Origin: a virus
IMG/VR virus record: IMGVR_UViG_3300013113_000097
Location: 1-52,310 of that record
Direction: 5' to 3' (one strand)
Length of the DNA stretch: 52,310 nucleotides
The notes below the pieces were generated by a model. It ran no database searches. It was given only the letters and a program-made list of their open reading frames with translations, and had not been told where the DNA came from. This document shows positions 8,980 through 16,878 of this stretch, one piece after another; position 1 is the first letter of the stretch, and each line of letters begins with the position of its first letter. The position numbers and the translations under genes are program-made.

Positions 8980-9597
8980 ATGAACATAGACGAAATGACA
9001 TCCAAACAAATTAGTGATGAGTTACGTAATCACGGTGTAAATATGCACTTTAACAGTAAAAGAGAAAAGTTAGTGCAAGCACTAGAAAATATTAATAATA
9101 GCGATGAAATAAATATAACTATGAATACAAAACAATCAACTGCTAAAACAGATGAAGAAATAGCTGCTGAAATGGGAGTTACTATTCTTACTGATGATAT
9201 GATAGATAATTACACTTATAACGGCATTGAGTTAGAAGGTTTACAAGCTGCAGAAGGATTAAGTTTAATTAGAGTTATAGTTAGACCAAATGATCCATTA
9301 AAAGTAGATGCTGTAGGTGATATATTTACAGTAGGTAGTAATGTTATTAATGATGGTCAAGCTGTTAAAAAATATATTCCGTATAACAATGATGAAGGTT
9401 GGCATATACCTAAGATTTTATATAATCATCTTAAAGCAGCAGAATGCCAAATCTTTGCAAGAACAACTCGTAATGGTCAAGAAGTTATGGAGCCTAAAAA
9501 TATTAAAGCATACAATGTTGAAGTGTTACCTCCATTAACACCAGAAGAAATTGACAAGTTACGTGTTAAACAAAAAGCAACAGGATCAGTAGGATAA
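8980..9597 (+). CDS. Hypothetical virion-region protein with SAP-like N-terminus
   Basis: A 205-residue protein. I chose ATG 8980, which has AGGAG six bases upstream, rather than ATG 8950, which lies inside the preceding hairpin. Residues 3-35 (MTSKQISDELRNHGVNMHF, then a Lys-rich helix) look like a SAP or HeH helix-extended-loop-helix, a fold often used for nucleic acid contact. The remainder is mixed alpha/beta with several RVIVRPNDPLKV-type strands. It sits between the capsid gene and a neck-like gene, suggesting a head-completion or decoration role. No family is confirmed. Confidence 0.6.
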   Translation: MNIDEMTSKQISDELRNHGVNMHFNSKREKLVQALENINNSDEINITMNTKQSTAKTDEEIAAEMGVTILTDDMIDNYTYNGIELEGLQAAEGLSLIRVIVRPNDPLKVDAVGDIFTVGSNVINDGQAVKKYIPYNNDEGWHIPKILYNHLKAAECQIFARTTRNGQEVMEPKNIKAYNVEVLPPLTPEEIDKLRVKQKATGSVG

Positions 9598-9601
9598 TAT
9601 T

Positions 9602-10132
9602 ATGGCATTAACCCAAGCAAACTTAACACAAGGCAGTGGCTTAACAGTTACTAATAACGTAGTCACAGGTACTGGTGTATTTGATGATCTGATGGAAGCT
9701 GTTACTACACACTTAGAAGCACAATATCAGTTAGGTAGAATAACAGGTTCAGATTTTGCAACAGTTTACTTGGGAGCAATGCAATCAGCACTACAACAAT
9801 CAGTAGCATATACAATAGGACAAGAAAAAACAAATGCAGAAGTTGCTTTGTTAACGCAAAAACAAACAACTGAATTTGCTCAAACTCTTGTAACAGGTAA
9901 CACTACACCTAATGCTAATAGTGTAATGGGTAAAGACATTACATTAAAAGCTGAACAAGCTAAAGGATTTAAGTGGAATGCTGACCAGAAGTATCTTAAA
10001 ACTTTATTAGATGCTTGGGCTATTAATACTAATGTAGCTGGTACACCAGTAACAACAGTTACTGCTCTTAATTCTGGAGGAGTAGGAACTGATCTAAATG
10101 CTCAAATTGCTAACGCAGAACCTACAGGGTAA
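9602..10132 (+). CDS. Neck or head-tail connector-like protein (N4 gp54 region)
   Basis: A 176-residue protein with an N-terminal pattern (GVFDDLMEAVTTHLEAQYQL, then GRITGSDFATVYLGAMQSAL) widely shared by small virion proteins encoded after the capsid gene in N4-like and other podoviruses. The second half contains a long Lys- and Gln-rich helix (residues about 75-140) and a Thr- and Gly-rich end. There is no membrane segment or signal peptide. Its stop overlaps the next start (TAATG), so translation is probably coupled. A virion structural role is well supported by pattern and place; the exact location in the particle is not. Confidence 0.7.
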   Translation: MALTQANLTQGSGLTVTNNVVTGTGVFDDLMEAVTTHLEAQYQLGRITGSDFATVYLGAMQSALQQSVAYTIGQEKTNAEVALLTQKQTTEFAQTLVTGNTTPNANSVMGKDITLKAEQAKGFKWNADQKYLKTLLDAWAINTNVAGTPVTTVTALNSGGVGTDLNAQIANAEPTG

Positions 10133-10704
10133 TGTCTAACAGATTGCGCAACAATGTTATAGCTTTAGGTATTGTTGCGTGTTTTTGGGTTATCTTTGTA
10201 TTGCCTGTAATGGCAGTAGATGAAAGTTCAATAACACAAAATACTACGTCTACTGTAACAACTACAGGTACAAATGAGACTACAGTTAAGTCTCCACCAC
10301 CTTCAGCTATATCTCCTAATGTAGGTGGTAACAATTCAGATTTGTGTACGATATCTTCTAGTGGTGCTTTAGGCACACAGATATTATCTTTAAGCTTAGG
10401 TGCTACATACACCGAAGCAAATTGTCTTAGATTAAAAAAAGCAGGTAGATTATATGATATGGGTATGAAAGTAGCCGCTGTATCTATAATGTGCCAAGAT
10501 AAAGATGTATGGCAAGCGATGATGGATGCAGGTACACCCTGTCCTATTGATGGCTTGATTGGTGAAGAAGCTAAACGAGCATGGGAAGTTAGAACTGATT
10601 TAGTACCTATGCCAGAGGATGAAGATGAACTTACTGCACAAGAAAAACGTGATAAGGTACTTAGCATCATGGGTGCTACTGCTGCTGCCTTTATCTTCTT
10701 TTAG
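10132..10704 (+). CDS. Conserved exported phage protein (signal peptide, four Cys)
   Basis: A 190-residue protein with a clear export signal (residues about 8-28, ALGIVACFWVIFVLPVMAVD). A Thr-, Ser- and Pro-rich linker follows, then a conserved core with SSGALGTQILSLSLGA, GRLYDMGMKVAAVSIMCQDK and AGTPCPIDG. Cys residues in the mature part suggest disulfides formed outside the cytoplasm. I recognise this core from other virulent phages, where its function is not known to me. The last 17 residues are hydrophobic and could be a second membrane anchor. Its 3-prime end overlaps the next gene by 86 bases. It opens a cassette of exported or membrane-anchored proteins inside the virion gene block. 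Confidence 0.7.
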   Translation: MSNRLRNNVIALGIVACFWVIFVLPVMAVDESSITQNTTSTVTTTGTNETTVKSPPPSAISPNVGGNNSDLCTISSSGALGTQILSLSLGATYTEANCLRLKKAGRLYDMGMKVAAVSIMCQDKDVWQAMMDAGTPCPIDGLIGEEAKRAWEVRTDLVPMPEDEDELTAQEKRDKVLSIMGATAAAFIFF

Positions 10705-11512
10705 CTACACATTCGGCTACACACCTAACGCAGCAATCAACGGCTTACAGTGGTCAATGACTCCTATCTATTTAGGTACTAATGCTATTGGCGGAATGGA
10801 TATCTCAGGAGTAACTTACAAATACACACCTATTAAAGTTAAAGAAGATGATTATATTGTAACGCTTGAAAACGATAAAGTAGGTGGTGGTTATGTATTT
10901 CAAGATGTACAGGATTGGTCACAAAGAGAAGGTGGTGTAGAAGTCAGAAGAACAATTGCTTTACCATACACACCTATTGCAGTGTTTGGTGATGGTAGGC
11001 TTAAACAAGAAGGAACAGGTAGTATAGAAAATCCTGAAGTTAGATACATATATAGATTTGACCCTTGTTTTGATCCACAGAGTGACCCTAACTGTCCAGG
11101 TTATAAAAAACCTGAACCACCTAAATTACCTGAAATACCAGATTATGATGCATTACAAGATGAATCAGTTCAACTAGCGCAAGCAGAAGTTGATAAAGAA
11201 TTGTTAAAGGAGGAAGACGAAGAAGCTAAAGAAGAAGATGAAGAAGAAGAAAAAGAGCAAGAGTTAGAAATGCTTTTGGCTACTGCAGAAAATGCATTAA
11301 CTATTGCAAATGACATATCACAATCTGCTTTATTACAATCTATAAATCAAGCAACAAACATTAACACTTACTATGTCGCAACCATACCAGGTAAGATATA
11401 TAAAGAAGCTATTGTTTTACAAGATAAAGATATAGTGGATAATAGAAAAGCTTTAAGAAGTCTAGGACAAGATAAACTAATGAATACAATGATAGAGGAG
11501 CAATATCGATGA
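10619..11512 (+). CDS. Exported acidic coiled-coil protein
   Basis: A 297-residue protein. Its signal peptide (a Lys-rich start, then YLASWVLLLLPLSSFS) is encoded entirely within the out-of-phase overlap with the preceding gene. Without this start the protein would lack an export signal, which supports ATG 10619, preceded by AGAGG. The mature part has a beta-rich domain (to about residue 160) and a Pro-rich hinge. A very acidic helix at about 190-222 is dominated by Glu, Asp and Lys. Then comes a helical end. No enzyme motif is seen. The neighbouring genes also encode exported proteins, so it probably acts in the periplasm or at the cell surface, or enters the virion there. Confidence 0.6.
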   Translation: MKMNLLHKKNVIRYLASWVLLLLPLSSFSYTFGYTPNAAINGLQWSMTPIYLGTNAIGGMDISGVTYKYTPIKVKEDDYIVTLENDKVGGGYVFQDVQDWSQREGGVEVRRTIALPYTPIAVFGDGRLKQEGTGSIENPEVRYIYRFDPCFDPQSDPNCPGYKKPEPPKLPEIPDYDALQDESVQLAQAEVDKELLKEEDEEAKEEDEEEEKEQELEMLLATAENALTIANDISQSALLQSINQATNINTYYVATIPGKIYKEAIVLQDKDIVDNRKALRSLGQDKLMNTMIEEQYR

Positions 11513-12000
11513 AGAAATTATTAATAGCATTAAGTTTAATAATTGGAGCTACTCCAATTTTAGCAATAGACATAGATGGAAGTGTTCAAAGTAGATGTAC
11601 TGTTGCAGATGTAACACCAGGTAAATATGGTAACCCTAACGCATACACTTTAACAACAGACCCTTCAAGCGCAGGTCAAGTTCCTGTGGTGCGTTTTGAT
11701 ACTACGTTAGCTAACGCATACTATGCACAAGTAAGTTATCCTACTAGCTTTAGTTCAAGTCCTTCATTGTCTGACAATGTAACGTGGACTGGTGCTGTAA
11801 CTGTAAAAGCTACGGGTGAAAGTGGTATGAGTGGATATCAGTCTGCATCAACTACAACAGGTGCAATGCGTCAATATGGACTTAGCGTAGCAGGTAGTGT
11901 TTGGATACAGTCAACATCAGTAGCTACTTATGGTGGTAACCGTGCATTCCCAGGTGGTACGTATAAAGCAGTAGTATTAGCTGAATGCGTAGCTCAATAG
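11509..12000 (+). CDS. Exported beta-rich protein, 163 aa
   Basis: Starts at ATG 11509 after GAGGAG, overlapping the previous stop. It has a textbook signal peptide (MKKLLIALSLIIGATPILA, cleavage near residue 19) and a mature domain of about 144 residues rich in Ser, Thr, Gly and Tyr. The two mature Cys residues, one near the start (SRC) and one near the end (AEC), could form a disulfide closing a beta-sandwich. This is a general layout of pilin-like or coat-like secreted proteins, but I see no donor-strand motif and do not assign a family. Confidence 0.65.
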   Translation: MKKLLIALSLIIGATPILAIDIDGSVQSRCTVADVTPGKYGNPNAYTLTTDPSSAGQVPVVRFDTTLANAYYAQVSYPTSFSSSPSLSDNVTWTGAVTVKATGESGMSGYQSASTTTGAMRQYGLSVAGSVWIQSTSVATYGGNRAFPGGTYKAVVLAECVAQ

Positions 12001-12359
12001 GATTATGTTTACTGCTGCTAAGCGGAGCAGTACTAAGTCATGAAATGACACCTACATATCCTAAGTGGGGAGTTAGTGGTATAGACGATGTAAAAAAGAC
12101 AACTATGCGGTTATGGAATGCAAGAGAAGATGTGCAGTATTATGAAATAGGAGTGTTTACAGAAAAGTGGAAACCAATTCCTTTTGTTACTGCATATCGC
12201 ATTCTTTCTATAGATTATTTAAAAGAAGTAAATTTTGATGTATACATAAAAGAAGAACATGTAGATAAAGCTAGATACATATGTTCATTATCTAAATTAA
12301 GAAGTAAGAACGAAAGTAAAACTTTATTAGCTACTAGAATATGCTCAAAATTCAAATAA
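11985..12359 (+). CDS. Exported protein with Ig or chaperone-like pattern, 124 aa
   Basis: The start overlaps the preceding gene by 16 bases. Residues 1-18 form a signal peptide (RSSIGLCLLLLSGAVLS, cleaved before HEM). The mature part contains DDVKKTTMRLWNAREDVQYYEIGVFTEKW followed by strands and two Cys residues. The stretch running from a basic strand through WNxRxDVQYYEI resembles the first domain of pilus-assembly-chaperone-like Ig folds, but the protein is only half their length. It is one of four consecutive genes with export signals. The chaperone idea is weak inference. Confidence 0.55.
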   Translation: MRSSIGLCLLLLSGAVLSHEMTPTYPKWGVSGIDDVKKTTMRLWNAREDVQYYEIGVFTEKWKPIPFVTAYRILSIDYLKEVNFDVYIKEEHVDKARYICSLSKLRSKNESKTLLATRICSKFK

Positions 12360-12769
12360 AATGTTTACTGTTAATTTTGTTAAGCACACAAGCTGTAGCT
12401 ACTAGTACATCTCTTAATTTACAATTGCCAGGTAGTACTGCTAGTCACGGTACAGATAGTGTTAAAGCTGGCGACATAGACTGTTCTAATAGCATAGGCG
12501 GGAGTACTAATTTTGAATTTGGTTTGACAGGTATTGTGAATAACGCAATAGCACCTATTATTGGTAAAAAAGATCCAGATAACCCACAAACAAAAGACTT
12601 AGGTATTTATGCTAGAATAATAATACCGCTAGATGCACCAAAAGAAAGAATTAACTGTAATACGCTTTATCAATTAGAATTGCAACGTAGAAGACTAGAA
12701 GTAGAAAAGTTACGGCAAGAAATTGAATTGTTAAAAGCATTACAAGAAACAGGGGAGTTCGACAACTAA
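12341..12769 (+). CDS. Exported protein with C-terminal coiled coil, 142 aa
   Basis: Begins within the preceding gene (19-base overlap). It has an N-terminal signal peptide (KIQIKCLLLILLSTQAVATS) and a Gly- and Ser-rich mature start. A middle part has two Cys residues and a GLTGIVNNAIAPIIGK helix. The last 40 residues form a heptad-rich helix (LQRRRLEVEKLRQEIELLKAL). The coiled coil suggests it pairs with the next gene product, which is also a coiled-coil protein but carries a membrane anchor. The next ATG overlaps the stop. Function is unknown; a trans-envelope complex is possible. Confidence 0.6.
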   Translation: MLKIQIKCLLLILLSTQAVATSTSLNLQLPGSTASHGTDSVKAGDIDCSNSIGGSTNFEFGLTGIVNNAIAPIIGKKDPDNPQTKDLGIYARIIIPLDAPKERINCNTLYQLELQRRRLEVEKLRQEIELLKALQETGEFDN

Positions 12770-13236
12770 TGGATGATTTAGAAAAGAAAATTAAAGAAGT
12801 TGAAGACTTACGTACTAAACAAGTCAAAGTAAAAGGCTTTAGATTTAGTTGGGCTAGTATTATGGCACTGTTTGCTTTAATTTCTACAATCTTAGGTTCA
12901 TTGTATGGAGGCTTTCTTTTATATCAAAAAGTCGAAGCATTAGCAAATTTGGACTTAGGAGACATTAGTGCTTCTATGGCAAAGACTTCTGCTGATGTAT
13001 TACGTATTGAAGAACATGCTAATGCAATTAAAATAGAACTTAAAAAAGATATGACTGATTTACGCAACAGTCAGTGGAATCTTGAATCTAAAGTGGATAC
13101 AAAGTTACAATCTGTAGATACTAAACTTACTAATTACGATACTAAGTTAGATAGGTTTGAAATTAAAGTCGATAATACTAAAGAAGACTTAATGAAACGC
13201 ATACAACAAAGCCTTGATAATCCTTTAGCTAATTAA
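12769..13236 (+). CDS. Membrane-anchored coiled-coil protein, 155 aa
   Basis: A short charged N-terminal helix (residues 1-25) is followed by one transmembrane segment (about 28-52, SWASIMALFALISTILGSLY). A long coiled coil of about 100 residues then contains repeated DTKL-type heptads (VDTKLQSVDTKLTNYDTKLD). The layout predicts a cytoplasmic tip, one span and an extended periplasmic or virion-internal rod. It lacks a cleavable signal and closes the cassette of exported proteins. The arrangement resembles inner-membrane spanins in outline, but it is not in the lysis region and no outer-membrane lipoprotein partner is evident. Confidence 0.6.
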   Translation: MDDLEKKIKEVEDLRTKQVKVKGFRFSWASIMALFALISTILGSLYGGFLLYQKVEALANLDLGDISASMAKTSADVLRIEEHANAIKIELKKDMTDLRNSQWNLESKVDTKLQSVDTKLTNYDTKLDRFEIKVDNTKEDLMKRIQQSLDNPLAN

Positions 13237-13238
13237 AA

Positions 13239-16200
13239 ATGGGTTTATGTGATGTAATTGAAGATGCTATTGAAGACATTGTCGATGCAATCGTTGATGT
13301 CGTAGATACTATTGTCGATGCTGTAGTAGGTGTTATAGATGCAGTACTATCTCCTGTTGCTAATCTATTAGGATATGAAGATGGTGAAACAGATAGTGAT
13401 GATGTAGAACTATTTGAAATACATAACCAAGCTTTATTTGCAGACCCTGATAAAAAAGCTTCTGCAGAAACTGTTGTAAAAGCTATTACTCAAGGACAAG
13501 ATATAGCTGAAGCTTTAAGATTTGCTACACTATTTCAAAATGGCAAACAAAACATTAGAAAATTTATCAAGTATATTGATGATGGTGATTATTTTGAAGA
13601 CTTTCCAACTCTAAAAGGAAATGTAATGACTGTCGACTATGATGAAGTCGATTCTGTGTTAACTACTCTTAATAGCGCTCCGTGCACAATATCTAATGCT
13701 AAATTAGGTACATTGTTTGTAAACCCTTGGCAAAAATATTGGCTTCAAGAAAATAAAGCATATGTACACGAGACTAGTACATTTACACATAGTGGAACTA
13801 GTTACACTGTTAACGTTGCTAATTCTGTATATAACAGTAGTAGTAATGATTACACATTACGTACAGGAAGTCCTTTAGCAAACTTTACTGCATTTAATAT
13901 ACCTAGCAAACCTACGGGACTACATTACATAGTAAATTACTATTTAGACAGTGCTCCTAGCGTAAATAAATTATTTGTATATAAAGTCGGTGCTGGTACT
14001 TATAGTGGTTTAGATGATCCAAATACTCAAATTACTACTACTGGTACAGAAACACTCAGTGTATTACCTGCAATACCTTTACGTTTAAATAATACTAATT
14101 TTAATGCTTCAGGACAAAGTACTAGTAAACGCGATAGCATAATAGGATTAGCTGATACTGTAGGTTTAGACGCTGAAAATATTATTGACGAAGTTATGGC
14201 AGATGTTGCTGCTACTAACATTGCTAACTATCAAAATAAAGTAGACCATGTTTATTTAAATTTTGGTGTTAGAGTCTGGGATACATCACAAATAGCGATG
14301 AATTATGGCTTTAGATTTTTAAGTACGTTATTCCCTGGTCAAGGTGTAACTAAAGCTATTTATGATAGTACACCAAGCTCGGATGACAAACCTTATAATA
14401 CTATTCTTGTAACACAAGGTGATTATAAGTTAGCATTTACCTGGGCTTACATTACATATGCTAATTACACTGTAGCACAGATTAATAGTGCAGGTGCTGG
14501 TTCAGATATATATGATAAATATTATTCAGACGCAAGCAGATTTGATAGTAGCAATAATTTATTAAGTACTTATTACGTTTCATCAGGTATAAAAAGCTAT
14601 AACGTAGGTTATTTTGTTTCTAATGCTACTGAGTTAGCAGCGTTTATTGCAGGTACTCTTACTCAAGAATCTTCTTATTCTTCGGAAGCAGCCAATTGGA
14701 TGCAACCTACACAAGGAATTAGTTTTTCAGGAACAATAATAAATTCAGACAATAGTATTAGTACTTCTGGCGAAGTTAAACCATCTGAAATATATGAACG
14801 TGTACCTACTCCTACTACTCAAGTAATAACAAACAATACGACTTATTACCCAGTTGCTACTTCTGCAACGTTAAAAATCGAAATATCTGGTGGTGGAGGT
14901 GGGGGAGGTAGTGCTGAAAGAGGAGGTAGTGGTAGTAATGGACATAGTGGAGGAACAACTTACGCAAGAGTATATAATGCAGGAGGCACACTATTAAACA
15001 CTTATTCTGCTTCAGGTGGAAGCGGAGGAGGAGGAAATAGTATGGGTGAAACTTCTGTTGGAGATCCTGGAGATAATTTTGGTGGTCCTGGCAGCAATGG
15101 AGTACCTTCAGGAGCTCATTCCTCATTTTCAGGAAGTGGAGGACAAAACTATAATGATTCAGCTGGTGGTCATGCTTCAGGTTATTCAGCAGGTGGAGCA
15201 GGAGCTGGTGACGATGGTGGATGGTTCTATCAAGATGATTCTGGAGCAGGAGGCAATAGAGGCGCTTACTATACTGTAAATCACACATTAGCTAATTCTA
15301 CTGATTATGTTGTAGTTAGTATTGGGGGTGGAGGTGCAGGTGGACAAAGTGGAAATGATGGTGGAAATGGTAGTGCAGGACTTTGTGTATTAACACCATT
15401 ATCAATTACATCTGGAGTAAAAAAGATTAGTAAAGCTAACGAACCTACTACTGTAGGTACATCATTTACTTACTATCAAAATGTAGTTAACGGTATGAAC
15501 ACATACACTGTGCACTCACCTAAAAGTATGTTACGAGTAATTGATTCACAAACTAGTAAGTTTAAGATGGTTAACTTTGATTTAACTGACCCTACTGGTT
15601 TGATGATACCGTTTTCATACGAAGTTATTAAAACCTTACCTAATGACCATGTGTCTAGTTTGTTTGTAGCAAGTGCGCATATATCGTTATATGTAGCTGA
15701 TGTACAAATAATTGAACAACCTGTATGGTCAGGGTTATTAAAAATAGTACAAGTTGTATTATTCTTAATGGCAATCATATCAGGTCAGTTTGCTGCAGCT
15801 CAAGCTATTGCAGCTATGATTAAACAAATAGTAATTAATTTAGTTATAGAAAAGATCATTATTACTATTGCTAAAGAAGTAAGTCCTGAATTAGCATTTG
15901 CAGTAGCTATCTTTATTGGATATACAGTTAGTGGTGGAAAAGGAATAAACTTTAGGGCATTTGAAGATGTAGCAACTTTAATAGGTAATACAGCTGATTT
16001 AATATCAACAGTAATAGAAACTACAGTAGAAGGCTTACAAGAAGATTTAACACTTGAATGGAATGCAGAAAAAGAAAGACAAGAGAGTTTAGAAGACCAA
16101 TTAGCTGAATTAAATGAAGAATATAGTCCTAACACTATAAGACATTTAAGTAACTTAGTTAATGTAAATATGCAATCTACTATTAATCCTATGATGCCTA

Positions 16201-16307
16201 CAGAATACTTAGCTTACTATAACAATTTCCATGTTTTAGGATTTGAAGATTACAATTATGATAATACTTGGGATGTTTTATATGAAACTCAAGTAATGCA
16301 GACTTAA
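13239..16307 (+). CDS. Large virion or tail protein with glycine-rich domain and hydrophobic segment
   Basis: A 1022-residue protein. Residues 1-45 are an Asp-, Val- and Ile-rich repeat (VDAIVDVVDTIVDAVVGVID), likely amphipathic and able to contact membrane. Residues about 150-540 are beta-rich with many aromatic and Asn residues. Residues about 550-717 are glycine-rich, with runs of five or more Gly separated by Ser and Asn, as in some tail-fibre and tail-spike tips. Residues about 830-905 contain strongly hydrophobic helices (IVQVVLFLMAIISGQFAAAQ and following), and the end is helical and acidic. Terminal amphipathic and central hydrophobic parts suggest a membrane-penetrating tail component. 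It sits among internal-virion genes rather than at the main tail locus, so its site in the particle is uncertain. Confidence 0.6.
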   Translation: MGLCDVIEDAIEDIVDAIVDVVDTIVDAVVGVIDAVLSPVANLLGYEDGETDSDDVELFEIHNQALFADPDKKASAETVVKAITQGQDIAEALRFATLFQNGKQNIRKFIKYIDDGDYFEDFPTLKGNVMTVDYDEVDSVLTTLNSAPCTISNAKLGTLFVNPWQKYWLQENKAYVHETSTFTHSGTSYTVNVANSVYNSSSNDYTLRTGSPLANFTAFNIPSKPTGLHYIVNYYLDSAPSVNKLFVYKVGAGTYSGLDDPNTQITTTGTETLSVLPAIPLRLNNTNFNASGQSTSKRDSIIGLADTVGLDAENIIDEVMADVAATNIANYQNKVDHVYLNFGVRVWDTSQIAMNYGFRFLSTLFPGQGVTKAIYDSTPSSDDKPYNTILVTQGDYKLAFTWAYITYANYTVAQINSAGAGSDIYDKYYSDASRFDSSNNLLSTYYVSSGIKSYNVGYFVSNATELAAFIAGTLTQESSYSSEAANWMQPTQGISFSGTIINSDNSISTSGEVKPSEIYERVPTPTTQVITNNTTYYPVATSATLKIEISGGGGGGGSAERGGSGSNGHSGGTTYARVYNAGGTLLNTYSASGGSGGGGNSMGETSVGDPGDNFGGPGSNGVPSGAHSSFSGSGGQNYNDSAGGHASGYSAGGAGAGDDGGWFYQDDSGAGGNRGAYYTVNHTLANSTDYVVVSIGGGGAGGQSGNDGGNGSAGLCVLTPLSITSGVKKISKANEPTTVGTSFTYYQNVVNGMNTYTVHSPKSMLRVIDSQTSKFKMVNFDLTDPTGLMIPFSYEVIKTLPNDHVSSLFVASAHISLYVADVQIIEQPVWSGLLKIVQVVLFLMAIISGQFAAAQAIAAMIKQIVINLVIEKIIITIAKEVSPELAFAVAIFIGYTVSGGKGINFRAFEDVATLIGNTADLISTVIETTVEGLQEDLTLEWNAEKERQESLEDQLAELNEEYSPNTIRHLSNLVNVNMQSTINPMMPTEYLAYYNNFHVLGFEDYNYDNTWDVLYETQVMQT

Positions 16308-16327
16308 TAAAAAGAACTATACAAGGC

Positions 16328-16333
16328 TATAAT
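16328..16333 (+). promoter_or_regulatory. Possible -10 element before the internal-virion and vRNAP genes
   Basis: The 78-base gap between the 1022-residue protein and the next gene contains TATAAT at 16328, with no convincing -35 and no extended TG. It precedes the genes for the two internal proteins and the giant polymerase, where a late promoter would be useful. The match alone in AT-rich DNA is weak. Confidence 0.25.
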
Positions 16334-16385
16334 TATGATGTATGATTATAACAACTTTATTTGTAAACTCTAATCGGAGAGAATA

Positions 16386-16865
16386 ATGGCAATTAATTGG
16401 GAAGAACAATACCCTTCTATATATGGAAATGTAAATAAAGTTCAAGGCTTTAATAATTCAGGAGCTGCTACATTTGATGGGATTCCTAGTTTTGGTAATG
16501 CAGGTATGGACATGGGTTTTGGTGGTCAAGATGTACAACGAGCTTTATTAAATAATAGTGGTTACAATTTTTCAAATAATCTTGATAGAACAGTTTTGAA
16601 TCCTTCAGGTTCAGGTTTAGGTAAATACTTTACTGCTGATAACATGAATGCTTTTGGAAGTGCTATAAGTGGATTAGGTCAATTAGCATCTGGATGGGCT
16701 GCATTAAAAAACATAGGTCTACAGAGAGATGCTTACGATACAATGAAAGACCAATGGGAGCGTAATTACGCAGACCAAGCTAAAGTAACTAACAATATGA
16801 TTCAAAGAAGAAATGATTGGGCAGCTGCACAAGGTATGCCTACTTCAGATAATTACGTAGGTTAA
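16386..16865 (+). CDS. Putative internal virion protein, 159 aa
   Basis: A 159-residue protein: a Gly-, Asn- and Phe-rich first half followed by a helix with GLGQLASGWAALKNIGLQRD and a charged end (MKDQWERNYADQAKVTNNMI). This ending resembles small virion proteins encoded just upstream of the vRNAP gene in N4-like phages. The start follows CGGAGAG. It is followed within 14 bases by another such gene, and then by the polymerase, so it probably assembles with the virion polymerase inside the head or tail tube. The role is inferred from location. Confidence 0.6.
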   Translation: MAINWEEQYPSIYGNVNKVQGFNNSGAATFDGIPSFGNAGMDMGFGGQDVQRALLNNSGYNFSNNLDRTVLNPSGSGLGKYFTADNMNAFGSAISGLGQLASGWAALKNIGLQRDAYDTMKDQWERNYADQAKVTNNMIQRRNDWAAAQGMPTSDNYVG

Positions 16866-16878
16866 TTAGGAGAATAAC

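Noticed and set aside
14857-15288. Leu-, His- and Gln-rich open frame on the minus strand inside the Gly-rich domain
   Set aside because: Its composition is the complement of GGT/GGA-rich codons in the plus-strand gene. It has no ribosome binding site and no gene neighbours in its orientation.
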